Of a stretch of 64,000 bases of DNA, positions 8,638 through 17,304 are shown in pieces; the stretch's first letter is position 1; each line of letters begins with the position of its first letter. Position numbers and translations under genes: made by a program. The DNA comes from CBDCWT01 sp965223305 (GTDB lineage: Bacteria; Planctomycetota; Planctomycetia; Pirellulales; Pirellulaceae): the NCBI GenBank assembly GCA_965223305.1, contig CBDCWT010000058.1, positions 62,001 to 126,000 of the forward strand, in the 5' to 3' direction. The notes under the pieces are model-generated. The model did no database searches and was not told the DNA's origin. It worked only from the letters and a program-made list of their open reading frames with translations.

Positions 8638-9804
8638 TCAGTTCGCGCTCAACTCAACGGTCGGAATCTGGCCTGGCTCGTAGACACAATCTGGCTCGCC
8701 GGCCAACGGGTCACCGGTCACTGCATACGCCCGACTGCGGCTGCCACCACAGACATAGCGGTATTCACAGATGCCGCAGTCGCCAGAAAACTGATCGGGA
8801 TCGCGGAGCGCGACGAACGTCGGGTGCCTTTGATAGGCGTCGACGACAGAGTCTTCCGGAAACCGGCCGCACACCGACGGTAGGAAGCCGGCCGGATAGA
8901 TCTCGCCGACGTGGCTGACGAACATGATGCCGTTGCCGTCGCGAACGCCAAGCGGGCCGCGATGTTTGCGTTCACGCCCTCCTTGGGGCGACGTGCCGGC
9001 CGGTTTCTCAGCTCGGCCGCGCTCCGGCAGGTTGGCAGCCCGCTCCGCGCGCGGCCCCGCTAGGGGATTGCCGTTGCGCTGTAAAACAAACCGCCGATAG
9101 TGCGGCGCTTCGGTCGTCTTGATGCCATACGGCTGACGACCAGCTTGAATCCATAGCCGCTCGAACACCTCTTCGTATTGCTCTGGGGCTATCCGCTCTT
9201 CGTCAATCCCACGTCCGACCGGGATCAAGAAAAAAACCGACCACATGGCAATGCCTTGCGTCGAGAGAAGCGTCGCGATCTCTTCGATCAGGTGAAAGTT
9301 GCGGAGCGTGATCGTGGTGTTGACCTGCACGCCGAGGCCCAGCTTGCGCGCGTCGACCAGCATCCGCATGGTGCGCTCGAAGCTTCCTTGCCAACCGCGA
9401 AAGGCATCGTGCGTCTTGGCATCTGGGCCGTCGAGGCTGATCCCCAGCAGGCGTACGCCGGCGTCTTTGGCTTTTCGAAGCGCCGCGCGTGTCGCCAGCG
9501 GTGTGGCGGACGGCGTTAGCGCAACCTGCAAGCCGGCGGAAACCGCGTGGCGGATTAACTCGAAGATATCCCCCCGCTTGAGCGGATCGCCTCCAGTCAG
9601 CACCAGGTTTGGCATGCGCGGGAAGCTCGCAACCTGCTCGATCAGTGCCTTCGACTGTTCAGTGGTCAACTGCCTCGGATGGGCTGCTTCTTGAGCCGAA
9701 GCGCGGCAGTGTTTGCACACCAAGTCGCACGCCGTGGTCACTTCGTAGTAGAACATCAGTGGACTCACGGCGAAGTCGGCGTGCGTATAGTTGGAGAAGC
9801 TCAT
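8638..9804 (-). CDS. radical SAM/SPASM protein, TIGR04053-like (heme-associated)
   Basis: The product is about 388 residues starting MSFSNYTHADF. The 4Fe-4S/SAM motif CxxxCxxC is at residues 26-33 (CDLVCKHC), followed by GGDPLKRGD, LGISLDGPD and a C-terminal SPASM cluster (GDCGICEYRYVCGG, then EPDC). The family resembles TIGR04053 and AhbD/NirJ-type heme-maturation enzymes, which decarboxylate or modify porphyrin side chains or peptides. The longer upstream frame to 10080 is rejected because family homology begins at 9804. A low-complexity insert sits at about 245-295 (Arg/Gly/Pro-rich). Position next to hemG/hemY supports a role in heme synthesis; this is inference from context. Confidence 0.8.
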   Translation of the reverse strand: MSFSNYTHADFAVSPLMFYYEVTTACDLVCKHCRASAQEAAHPRQLTTEQSKALIEQVASFPRMPNLVLTGGDPLKRGDIFELIRHAVSAGLQVALTPSATPLATRAALRKAKDAGVRLLGISLDGPDAKTHDAFRGWQGSFERTMRMLVDARKLGLGVQVNTTITLRNFHLIEEIATLLSTQGIAMWSVFFLIPVGRGIDEERIAPEQYEEVFERLWIQAGRQPYGIKTTEAPHYRRFVLQRNGNPLAGPRAERAANLPERGRAEKPAGTSPQGGRERKHRGPLGVRDGNGIMFVSHVGEIYPAGFLPSVCGRFPEDSVVDAYQRHPTFVALRDPDQFSGDCGICEYRYVCGGSRSRAYAVTGDPLAGEPDCVYEPGQIPTVELSAN

Positions 9805-9973
9805 GCTCTTGTCCAAACTACTCTCGATCACTCGACCGTGACGCAGAGTCCCCTGGTATGCGATCGCGATCGTTAGGCGGGGCTCTTTGGTGGGAGGCCC
9901 CGGCTCAATAAAGACTTCAGGACCTTGACATCCATAATTGCAGAAACTACGTTCTATGTCAACCGCTGATCGT

Positions 9974-9997
9974 GCTCTGCATCCCTCATTGCAGAGC
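9974..9997. repeat. intergenic hairpin between divergent genes
   Basis: An 8-bp perfect inverted repeat (GCTCTGCA at 9974-9981, TGCAGAGC at 9990-9997) with an 8-base loop lies in the 261-base space between the divergent radical SAM and hemG/hemY genes. It could be a regulator binding site or a transcript-leader hairpin. Nothing else was recognised in this interval. Confidence 0.35.
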
Positions 9998-10065
9998 GAT
10001 CCACCATTCCACGCTCTCGCAGATGCCGCGTGCTCGAGGAACCTTTCACCTTTCACTCCTAAGAC

Positions 10066-11505
10066 ATGTCGCCGCAACACTCATCCGCATTGCGAGTAGC
10101 CATCATTGGCGGTGGGATTACTGGGCTGGCGGCGGCTCATCGTTTGACGGAACTTGTTCCGGCTGCCGAGCTTTCCTTATTTGAATCTGACGACCATTTG
10201 GGAGGCGTGTTGCAAACCACTCGCCGCGAAGGTTTCTTGATCGAGGGGGGTGCCGACAATTTCCTGGTGACCGTCCCGTGGGCACTGGGCTTGTGCCGGC
10301 GAATTGGGTTCGAAGACCAACTTATTTCGACCAACTCCGGCTACCGCCATGCCTTCGTCGTGCGAAAGGGGAAGCTCGTTCCTATCCCGGACGGCTTCGT
10401 CGTGATGGCGCCGTCGAAGGTCTGGCCGATGCTGGCCACGCCGATCTTAAGCCCGCTGGGCAAGTTGCGGTTGGCATGCGAACGGTTTGTTCCTCGCCGC
10501 CGGGAGCGCGACGATGAAAGTCTGGCTTCGTTCTGTCGGCGAAGGCTTGGCCGGGAAAGCTATGAGCGGTTGGTGCAGCCGCTCGTCGGCGGAATCTACA
10601 CGGGCGATCCTGAGCGGCTCAGCCTGCGCGCGACGATGCCGCGCTTTGCCGAAATGGAAGTGCGACACGGCAGTCTGATTCGCGCATTGGGGAACCAACC
10701 AAAGCCGAGCGGCCGAAGCAGCGGAGCCCGCTACAGCATGTTCGTAGCGCCCCGTGACGGCATGTCAAGTCTGATTGACGCGATCGCCAACAAACTTCCC
10801 AACGGCTGTATTCATTTAGGCGCCCAAGTAGAGCGGGTTGGTAAAACCGAACACGGCTGGTCGGTGGCGCTGGCGAACGACTCTGGCGGTCCCAAAGAGT
10901 TTGACGCAGTCATTCTCGCAATGCCGGCAACTCCGACGGCCCAGCTGATCGAGGCGGTGGACGACAGGATTGCAGCAGAGCTCCGATCGATCCGTCTTGC
11001 AAGTTGCTCGATCGTCTCGTTGGGATTCCGCCGAGATCAAGTAGCACATCCGCTGGACGGTTTTGGCGTTGTCGTACCGATGATCGAAAAAAGAAAAATC
11101 TTGTCCGCCAGCTTTTCTAGCATCAAATATGCTGGTCGGGCGCCTGACGGAAGCGTCTTGATCCGAGTCTTTGTCGGCGGCGATTGCCAGCCGGACTTGG
11201 GGGACCTCCCTGACGACCAGTTGCGTGAAGTAGTCGTTGGCGAGTTGCGCGAGTTGCTCGGTGTCCAAGGCGATCCGCGGCTGGCGCATATCAGCCGTCG
11301 CGGAGCGGCCATGCCGCAATACCACATCGGCCACCTCGACAGAGTTTCCCGCACTCGCGATCAGCAACGTCACCATGCGGGTCTCTTCTTGGCCGGCAAC
11401 GCCTACGACGGCATCGGCATACCCCACTGTATCCGCAGTGGCGAGCAGGCAGCGGAAGGCTTGGTAGCCGATTTGGTGCGGCCGGTCGTGGCCCGAAGTG
11501 GTTGA
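10066..11505 (+). CDS. hemY: protoporphyrinogen/coproporphyrinogen oxidase (HemG/HemY type)
   Basis: The product is 479 residues. The FAD-binding motif is at the N-terminus (VAIIGGGITGLAAAHRL), followed by the typical HemY signatures LGGVLQTTRREGFLIEGGADNFL, ERLVQPLVGGIYTGDPERLSLRATMP, YSMFVAPRDGMSSL and the C-terminal FAD motif LFLAGNAYDGIGIPHCI. It oxidises protoporphyrinogen IX or coproporphyrinogen III in the late heme pathway using oxygen. Length agrees with the bacterial family. It is transcribed away from a heme-type radical SAM gene, which may be an alternative step of the same pathway. No strong ribosome-binding site precedes the ATG; the start is supported by the FAD motif lying 10 residues in. 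Confidence 0.93.
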   Translation: MSPQHSSALRVAIIGGGITGLAAAHRLTELVPAAELSLFESDDHLGGVLQTTRREGFLIEGGADNFLVTVPWALGLCRRIGFEDQLISTNSGYRHAFVVRKGKLVPIPDGFVVMAPSKVWPMLATPILSPLGKLRLACERFVPRRRERDDESLASFCRRRLGRESYERLVQPLVGGIYTGDPERLSLRATMPRFAEMEVRHGSLIRALGNQPKPSGRSSGARYSMFVAPRDGMSSLIDAIANKLPNGCIHLGAQVERVGKTEHGWSVALANDSGGPKEFDAVILAMPATPTAQLIEAVDDRIAAELRSIRLASCSIVSLGFRRDQVAHPLDGFGVVVPMIEKRKILSASFSSIKYAGRAPDGSVLIRVFVGGDCQPDLGDLPDDQLREVVVGELRELLGVQGDPRLAHISRRGAAMPQYHIGHLDRVSRTRDQQRHHAGLFLAGNAYDGIGIPHCIRSGEQAAEGLVADLVRPVVARSG

Positions 11506-11597
11506 GCGCGAAACAGCACCCTGATCGAGGATTGACGTGGAGAGTATGATTTGACGTGCTCGCTGCCGAGATTTTCGGCCTGCCTGGACCTCCCCGC

Positions 11598-11858
11598 ATG
11601 AGAGCGAACTCGGACACCGAACCTAAGGCGGAAATCGTTCAGCACGAGCTGCTGCGGGCTAAGACACCGTTCGAACGAGGAAAACTCACTTGCTCGTTGA
11701 CGAATGCCGCTATCTTTCACGCCAAGCGCGCTATCGAGCGGGCGCACCCCGAGTTGGACCAGCGCGAACGAAACCTGCTATTCATTGAAGTGCACTATGG
11801 CAAGGCACTTGCGGACCAGGTCCGAGCCTATATAAGGACCGCACTGACCAATGTCTAA
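11598..11858 (+). CDS. hypothetical small protein, partner of a nucleotidyltransferase-like gene
   Basis: The product is 86 residues starting MRANSDTEPKAEI. It is mostly helical and charged, with the stretch ELDQRERNLLFIEVHYGKALADQV. A protein of this kind commonly precedes AbiEii/nucleotidyltransferase-like genes in planctomycetes and cyanobacteria, as it does here: its last codons overlap the start of the next gene by 8 bases. I infer the pair behaved like a two-gene antitoxin/toxin-like module, but the function is not proven. The ATG at 11598 is preferred to 11556 because the family start lies near MRANSD. The partner is broken, so this gene may be a relic. Confidence 0.5.
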   Translation: MRANSDTEPKAEIVQHELLRAKTPFERGKLTCSLTNAAIFHAKRAIERAHPELDQRERNLLFIEVHYGKALADQVRAYIRTALTNV

Positions 11859-12118
11859 TTCGGAGCTGGTCGAGGCGTTGAGGCCAGTGGTCGAGGCGCT
11901 TCGGACGCTACGCGTGAAGCATTACATTGGTGCCGGAGGCGTGTTGAGCAAACTCGAGTGGTATCGGCTGGGCGAAGGAGTGTCGGAACGACAGTTGTTA
12001 GACGTGATTGGCGTGCTGAAGGTTCAGGGTGGCCGGCTTGACTTGTCGTACATGCGAAGATGGGCCAGCAAATCGCGGTGTCAGCGACCTTCTTGATCTG
12101 GCGTTAGCGGCGCGATAG
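11851..12118 (+). pseudogene. AbiEii-like nucleotidyltransferase remnant (internal deletion plus frameshift)
   Basis: The start (LRPVVEALRTLRVKHYIG) matches the beginning of a nucleotidyltransferase-like family that normally continues with a GSVASS-type loop and a DxD motif. Here it jumps directly to the family's C-terminal region (LSKLEWYRLGEGVSERQ, then DVIGVLKVQG and LDLSYMRRWA), so the catalytic core is deleted. A second lesion follows: the continuous frame stops at 12096, but the familiar end GVSDLLDLALAAR is encoded in another frame at 12077-12115 and stops at 12118. The gene is therefore dead. Its intact upstream partner overlaps it by 8 bases. Confidence 0.7.
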
Positions 12119-12437
12119 GCCGCATTAAGTCTGCTCCGCCCTCGTAGGTTGATTCGCCGTTTTGCCTGTTGACCGATGCTCTCCTTTTGCCATCGAAATC
12201 CTCTGGAAGGGTAGCTGACTTGTTGTCTGTTGCTCTCCTTCGATGGGTAAGCGGTCCGAAGGAAAGTCGGGCGTGCGATTTCTCCGTTCGCGGCTAGTTT
12301 TACCCGATTTTCACGCCGCGCGACTTCTGGTAGGATTTGACCCCGGTTGTGGGAGGACGGTTACATAGAATTGGTTGTAATCGTCGGTTTCTGCGGTCGA
12401 CGCCAGAATCCGCAAACGTATTTCCTAAAACAACTTA
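12119..12437. other. intergenic region, no gene seen
   Basis: This 319-base stretch lies between the nucleotidyltransferase relic and the partial tRNA. Only short frames are present. No hairpin, ribosome-binding site or recognisable RNA was seen. Confidence 0.4.
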
Positions 12438-12480
12438 GCCCCCTTAGCTCAACTGGCAGAGCAACTGACTCTTAATGAGT
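12438..12480 (+). pseudogene. 5' half of tRNA-Lys(CTT), truncated
   Basis: The bases read as the 5' half of a lysine tRNA: acceptor strand GCCCCCT, TA, D-stem GCTC and GAGC, D-loop AACTGGCA, anticodon arm ACTGA with loop CTCTTAA and closing TGAGT (one mismatch). After the anticodon arm the sequence departs from a tRNA: no T-arm (GGTTCGAATCC type) and no AGGGGGC acceptor partner follow. It is most likely a tRNA fragment left by integration of a mobile element or by recombination. Confidence 0.6.
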
Positions 12481-12836
12481 TTTGGGGCATTTCTCTCGAA
12501 GTGGCAATTCGGCCGAAAACCGCTTGTTTTCAAGGCTCAAACGCGCTTTCGGGCAGCCGGCCAAAATCCTCACAAAACTGCCGAAACGGCCGTTTGCGGT
12601 TGTAATCACAACCGCTGTTTAGAGCAACATGTTCTGACACTCCTCACTCATCCCGACAAATTGCTAGCAAACAACTTCTTAGCGCACTAACACCCTTGAA
12701 AAACCCGAGAGATCTCGCGGCAAAACTAGCCGTGCTAGCGGTTTGTCGGGTTCACCGAGGACTGTCCATGTTCTTGGTCAGTTGCCCCTTAGTGACCTCG
12801 CCATGTTCCGTAAAGCGATTAGAAGGGGAGAATAAC
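12481..12836. other. intergenic region downstream of tRNA fragment
   Basis: This 356-base stretch has a frame of about 70 codons (from 12475) that runs straight out of the tRNA anticodon arm and has no ribosome-binding site, so it is not accepted as a gene. The last 20 bases contain the AGAAGGGGAG ribosome-binding site of the next gene. Confidence 0.4.
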
Positions 12837-13319
12837 ATGCATGGGTGCCACAACCAAACCGATAACAGCGAGATCAAACCGAACGCCGCGACGCCGGACG
12901 TCTACGAGGTCTTGTACCGCAAGCTCCTTGAGCCAACCGCCAAGAGTGGCTCGGGCGCGCTCGCGGCCCTCCTAGAAGGTGTCCTGACCCGGCTGGTCGC
13001 CGAACTAACCGGCCCCAACAAGGAAACGGCAATTGAGTCAGTCTTTGACTGCCAAACTCTATTCACCCAAGCAGCGGATGCGCTTCGACTCGCTCTTGAC
13101 GTGCAAACGGCCACCACGAACCACCGGCTTGAGTTTCTCGAGTCCCGCTTTGAACTACAGTTGGAGCAGGTTCAACGGTGTTGCCTGCAGGCAGCAAATC
13201 AGGAATCGACTACCTACCTCGACCGAATGAACCTGAAGCACGTTCTCCATCAATTGCTTCAGACCGTGCGAGCGATCGTTGAAGTGGAGCCGCAGCGGTC
13301 GTTCCGCAACGCAGCGTAA
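12837..13319 (+). CDS. hypothetical protein, helical, planctomycete-type
   Basis: The product is 160 residues starting MHGCHNQTDNSE, with a strong AGAAGGGGAG ribosome-binding site. I do not recognise a family. The sequence is helix-rich, with LRLALDVQTATTNHRLEFLE followed by long Gln/Leu segments (ELQLEQVQRCCLQAANQE). It has no signal peptide or membrane span, so it is probably cytoplasmic. The longer frame beginning at 12696 is rejected because it lacks a ribosome-binding site. A perfect hairpin just downstream probably ends its transcript. Confidence 0.55.
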   Translation: MHGCHNQTDNSEIKPNAATPDVYEVLYRKLLEPTAKSGSGALAALLEGVLTRLVAELTGPNKETAIESVFDCQTLFTQAADALRLALDVQTATTNHRLEFLESRFELQLEQVQRCCLQAANQESTTYLDRMNLKHVLHQLLQTVRAIVEVEPQRSFRNAA

Positions 13320-13368
13320 CCGGCCGCCTCGCTGCGCCACTACTGTCGATCGCCCGACTCAACGTCGG

Positions 13369-13405
13369 TCGCTGACGTTTGTCGAAGGATGACAAACGTC
13401 AGCGA
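13369..13405. terminator. bidirectional hairpin between convergent genes
   Basis: A 15-bp perfect stem (TCGCTGACGTTTGTC at 13369-13383 with its complement at 13391-13405) encloses a 7-base loop. It lies between the convergent genes ending at 13319 and 13443. No clear T-tract follows on either strand, but the position suits a shared transcription barrier. Confidence 0.55.
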
Positions 13406-13442
13406 TTGAGCTGGCAGAACCTGGACTGTCCAGTATCAGGTG

Positions 13443-14144
13443 TTACCTTTTTCTGTATTTCAATTGTTTTAGCAGCACCTCAAAGTCTCGCCCGCCAATG
13501 GCAGTCACATCGTTGTTGAATCGCATTTCAACTTTTTCGAGTCGTTCGTCGGTTGCAAAAGTCCCACCCCAAGATCCCCGGAAGATGTTGTGCTCATCCG
13601 CTTCGTCGCACATGTTGTTCCAGCGCAACACCCAGTTTCGGCTCCCTGGAATCGGCGTTCCCAAGACACCTCCTTCAGGTCGATACACGGAGTCCATTCG
13701 GAAGACAATTGTGTTGTTAGCTCCTCCACATCTCGGAATCTCGAATTCAATCTCGTAGTAGTACTCGTATACGCCTGGATCCAACGTAACGTAAGGGCCA
13801 AAGCACGCGTGGCCGTCGGTTCTATCACAATAATCCCGCCAATAGTCTCCAACTGACCTGCCGCGATTAGGAGGGTTGTGTCCGAGTCCAGATGCCGTGT
13901 GAGTCACCCATCCTCCTGAATTCAGCACCTCTAGCACTGATGGACGTTTGATGATCACATCTTCGAGCGAAAATTTGGTTTCTTTGCGTTCGTCCTTCGG
14001 TAGTTGTCTCGCCTGCCCAACTCCAATGACGCCCGGTGGTAGTAGGGTGTCAGAGTCTTGGCCCACAATCAGATGGGGAACAGAAACAGTTAGTGCCGCG
14101 ATCCCGCCTTTGGCAATCGCCGATCTTCGAGATATTCTTGACAT
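13443..14144 (-). CDS. Tat-exported hypothetical protein
   Basis: The product is about 233 residues starting MSRISRRSAIAKGGIAALTV, a twin-arginine signal. The mature part is rich in Asp, Gly and aromatic residues (GHNPPNRGRSVGDYWRDYCDRTDGHACFGPYVTLDPG and EYYYEIEFEIPRCGGA are visible as separate patches) and has four cysteines that could form disulfides. The family is not recognised. It may bind a ligand or polysaccharide outside the cell, but this is only inferred from export and composition. The start at 14144 is chosen because the signal starts there. Confidence 0.6.
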   Translation of the reverse strand: MSRISRRSAIAKGGIAALTVSVPHLIVGQDSDTLLPPGVIGVGQARQLPKDERKETKFSLEDVIIKRPSVLEVLNSGGWVTHTASGLGHNPPNRGRSVGDYWRDYCDRTDGHACFGPYVTLDPGVYEYYYEIEFEIPRCGGANNTIVFRMDSVYRPEGGVLGTPIPGSRNWVLRWNNMCDEADEHNIFRGSWGGTFATDERLEKVEMRFNNDVTAIGGRDFEVLLKQLKYRKR

Positions 14145-14641
14145 GCTGCGCTCCGTGGTGATGTTAGTCGACACTTCGCGAGTTCTAGCCACTCGCGGAT
14201 ATTGTACGGACGGTGCGGCCGAATACAACTATTACACGCCTATGCGCGCGGTGCGAATCTATGGGATCAGCCTGAAGCGTGCGACTCGCCTTCTTGCAAC
14301 TGTTTGTAGTGGTGCCCCAGCTTCAACCGAGCCAGCCCTCGCTTCTAGCGACCCTCTACCATTGCAAATTGCAAGCAGGACGATCAGACGTCGTCCTACC
14401 TAAAAGGCTGCCACTGCAAAGACAATGACAGCCGACACACAGACTTCACACACTTAGATTGCCCATCAACTTCGAGCATTCCAGTTCTGTCTGCAAAGCA
14501 ATCGGCAATGCTTCAGTGTTTGTCCGGACAGAAGTCGTGGCCACAATTGCCTTGAGTCGCGCGTGGGCTCGAACTCTAATGGAGTTCGCCGCAGAAGCCC
14601 CCTATGTTCACACTCCCGATGGTGACAACGAGAGGAACATC
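14145..14641. other. divergent intergenic region
   Basis: The region separates the Tat-exported protein and the PhoD-like gene, which diverge. Only short frames are present; the longest ones read into the neighbouring genes. Promoters for both genes must lie here, but no specific box was recognised. Confidence 0.35.
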
Positions 14642-15493
14642 ATGACCAAGATCGCAATCGCATCCTGCTGCAAGATCCGCGGACAAAAAAGCCAAAAGGA
14701 CCAGCCCGCGTGGCAATCGATCGAAGAGGAAAGGCCTGATCTCGTGCTACTGCTGGGTGACAATGTCTACATGCGACAGAGTGGCCCCAGATGGGATCTT
14801 AGGCAGTTGAAATCCGTCTACGAAGTGCAGTTCCGCGAGCCTCATTTCGCTTCTTTGCTCGACAACGTTCCTTACATGGCCACGTGGGACGACCACGACT
14901 TCGGCCCGAACGACTCACGTGGAGCGTCGGAAAGAGACAAGCCGTACCGCGCACGTTCACGCAGGCTTTTCCACCGCTTCATGAAAGATGGCATCAACAA
15001 CAACCGGCCTGAGGTCTATTGCTCACATGTGGTCAACGATGTCAAAGTGATCATGCTTGACGTGCGTTACTATCGCACAGGTCTTAGGCAGCGGAACCCA
15101 ACGATCCTAGGCTCAAAGCAGGAGAGGTGGCTGTGGCGCGAACTTGATCACAATTCGAAGTTCACCGTCGTCGGTTCGGGTACTTGCCTTGAGTCCGGCG
15201 CCCCACGCGACAAGTGGAGTGCTTACCGAGACGCCTATGCAAGATTGCGGGAACATCTTAAACAAGTCCCCAGGCTGCTGTTCGTGTCAGGCGACCTTCA
15301 CAAAAACACCTTCAAAACCCATGACGGATTCTTTGAAGTGATTTCCTCGGGGATTGGCCGCAAGGAGCGAGGTCGACCGCTCAACAACTATGGGATCATC
15401 GACTTTGGCCGGACGCGAGTCCGGGTCAGCCTGCGCGGCACACACCGCAGAGAAAAGACAATCAGAACGAATAGTTGGAAAGTCGAACGGTGA
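14642..15493 (+). CDS. PhoD-like metallophosphatase (alkaline phosphatase D family)
   Basis: The product is about 283 residues starting MTKIAIASCCKIRGQ, with GAGAGGAACATC upstream of the ATG. It shows the PhoD-type hydrolase signatures: GDNVYM (metal ligands), TWDDHDFGPND, and a late SGDLHKN with the histidine of the second metal site. The RSRRLF and KSVYEVQFREP stretches match the family body. It would hydrolyse phosphate mono- or diesters; a missing Tat signal in this frame suggests a cytoplasmic version. It reads towards an oppositely transcribed lamin-tail gene. Confidence 0.8.
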   Translation: MTKIAIASCCKIRGQKSQKDQPAWQSIEEERPDLVLLLGDNVYMRQSGPRWDLRQLKSVYEVQFREPHFASLLDNVPYMATWDDHDFGPNDSRGASERDKPYRARSRRLFHRFMKDGINNNRPEVYCSHVVNDVKVIMLDVRYYRTGLRQRNPTILGSKQERWLWRELDHNSKFTVVGSGTCLESGAPRDKWSAYRDAYARLREHLKQVPRLLFVSGDLHKNTFKTHDGFFEVISSGIGRKERGRPLNNYGIIDFGRTRVRVSLRGTHRREKTIRTNSWKVER

Positions 15494-15520
15494 CTCGGGC
15501 TACGGATGCGGTTAGTCCGA

Positions 15521-16171
15521 TCAAACAGGCGCCTCCAGCACGTCGAATTCATCGCCCGCATCCTTCCCTCCATCAAACCGGATGGTCTTGCCCTCCTTTG
15601 CCTCAGAAGCGGTGTACTTGGCACTGTTCACAACACGTCCGTTCTTGTCGAGCAGCTGTATTTCATCACCAGCATTATTCAGTGAGAAATTGCCTTCGGT
15701 GATCTTAATGATCTTCTCCCGGTTCGCCTCGATTCTCCCGCGCAACTCCTCAACCTTCTGCGCCCGGTTAACTAATGTCCATCCACTGATTGAGACTGCC
15801 CGAGAGCTCGTGTTGACGAGAGTGACCGTCTCTTTCCCGCGATCTTGCCCAACTGGATTCGGAAGGAGCGCGGCAATTCGCACCCTACTCGAAGGTCGGA
15901 TCCCAAAGATGAATCCATCGTCCTCTGCCTGCACCTCTATGTCGCGTCGTGGCCAAACTTCTTGGAGAACTTGCAAAATCTCGCGAGCAAGCTTGTCGCT
16001 CTTTGATTCGGAGTAACTGTAGGCATACCTTTTACCGTTAAGGCCAAACGCTGTTAGATCAAACTTCGTCCTCGGATTCGACTGCCTAGCATTGTGAACA
16101 ATCAGTTCATATCCATCACAGCGGATCCATTTCTCCTCTCTAGGCTGTGGAGCCCTAGTCATTGCAGGCAT
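15521..16171 (-). CDS. lamin-tail-domain protein
   Basis: The product is about 216 residues from the ATG at 16171, which overlaps the stop of the upstream lipoprotein gene in a TAATG junction, so the two are coupled. The C-terminal half has the lamin-tail fold signature (RIAALLPNPVGQDRGKETVTL, then VNTSSRAVSISGWTLVN and LNNAGDEIQLLDKNG). Lamin-tail domains in bacteria are usually part of exported or surface proteins. No signal peptide is visible from this start, so localisation is unclear. Its role is probably linked to the upstream lipoprotein. Confidence 0.65.
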   Translation of the reverse strand: MPAMTRAPQPREEKWIRCDGYELIVHNARQSNPRTKFDLTAFGLNGKRYAYSYSESKSDKLAREILQVLQEVWPRRDIEVQAEDDGFIFGIRPSSRVRIAALLPNPVGQDRGKETVTLVNTSSRAVSISGWTLVNRAQKVEELRGRIEANREKIIKITEGNFSLNNAGDEIQLLDKNGRVVNSAKYTASEAKEGKTIRFDGGKDAGDEFDVLEAPV

Positions 16172-17115
16172 TAGAGGCCATCTCCCATAAACTGCAGGGC
16201 CTGGATGCGGTCGAGCGAATCTAGGACGCGCTGCTGATACCTGTTCTCTACCGGTGCCTCCGGCGGATACATGTCCGAATAGAATCGAATGCGGACGTTC
16301 CAAAGATTGTGCACGGTGAAGAGTGTCTCCTTTGGGCTCCACTGACCCATAAACACGGTAGTCGGAGACCCGCGATTTGGACGGTTTCTGGCTGGTCGGG
16401 AGACGCGAAACCGGACCTTCCTACCATCTTCTAGCAACGCCACGATAGTCCCCCTACCGGCCGGCACAGGCTCATTGATCGTGATTCTTGCCACAATCTC
16501 TGGGTTGTCCGGTTCAGCTTCATGTTCAATCACGTTGATCTGCTGTGCGTGGGTGATCACACGCTCATACGCTACGGGAACAGAATCAGCTCCCCGCATG
16601 AATGCCGTGCTCATCACGAGCTCCAGGAACGCGGGAGCGGCGTCAATCGGAACGAAGTAATAGAGTCCGCCACACTCGCGAAAGATGTGGACGGCTTCAG
16701 GAGGCGGCGCACAGGGCGCAACCTCGAAGAGCCCCGGAGTGTGCGCAAAATCGAGATACCGTTCATATATGTCATTTTGATCTATCACTGGAGAAGACTT
16801 AAAACCGATGAACTCCTTTCGCTCACCGTTAACACCGACCTTGAAGATTTGCTTCAACACGCTAGCGTCCTCGTGAGTGTAGCTAGCATCACCGCCAAGC
16901 CTGTCCGTGCCTTGAATCTGAAAGTCACTGTACTGCAGCTGAACGAACGGCATGAACCTCTTGGCTCGAATGAGATTGTCCATTGCCTGATCAACGTACA
17001 GATCCATTACTTTTTGCCGAAAATCTTGGCTCTTGCGTGCCAACGACGGTACCTGACAGCCAATCGTGAAAGTCGCGATGCATGCGACCAGGCTCAATCG
17101 CAAGTAATTGTCCAC
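16171..17115 (-). CDS. putative lipoprotein of unknown function
   Basis: The product is 314 residues with an N-terminal signal and lipobox (MDNYLRLSLVACIATFTIGC), so it is predicted to be anchored to the outer or inner membrane. The middle has a hydrophobic patch (GGLYYFVPIDAAPAFLELVM), and the end RYQQRVLDSLDRIQALQFMG looks helical. No family was recognised. Similar three-gene runs of lipoprotein and lamin-tail proteins are not known to me as a named system. It is coupled to the downstream lamin-tail gene and is not close to the upstream kinase. Confidence 0.65.
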   Translation of the reverse strand: MDNYLRLSLVACIATFTIGCQVPSLARKSQDFRQKVMDLYVDQAMDNLIRAKRFMPFVQLQYSDFQIQGTDRLGGDASYTHEDASVLKQIFKVGVNGERKEFIGFKSSPVIDQNDIYERYLDFAHTPGLFEVAPCAPPPEAVHIFRECGGLYYFVPIDAAPAFLELVMSTAFMRGADSVPVAYERVITHAQQINVIEHEAEPDNPEIVARITINEPVPAGRGTIVALLEDGRKVRFRVSRPARNRPNRGSPTTVFMGQWSPKETLFTVHNLWNVRIRFYSDMYPPEAPVENRYQQRVLDSLDRIQALQFMGDGL

Positions 17116-17304
17116 CGTGCCACTTCCCTTTGCAACAATCCGATGACACTGTCCACTGCCATATCAATCATCGACAGCCAGACAGCAATGCAATTAAGCA
17201 GAAAAGTGCGCGAACCCCAGTGCGCCCCCTCGATCTATCTATGCAACGCAGGTGCGACCGAGGAGTTTTGCATCGCTCAATAGTACTCTTGGCGATAGCG
17301 TCTC

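Noticed and set aside
9805..10080. N-terminal extension of the heme-type radical SAM protein
   Set aside because: Family homology starts at MSFSNYTHADF; the extension overlaps the divergent promoter.
12475..12690. 71-codon frame starting inside the tRNA fragment
   Set aside because: It begins in the anticodon arm and lacks a ribosome-binding site.
12438..12836. A tRNA interrupted by an intron
   Set aside because: No 3' half with T-arm or acceptor complement was found downstream within several hundred bases.
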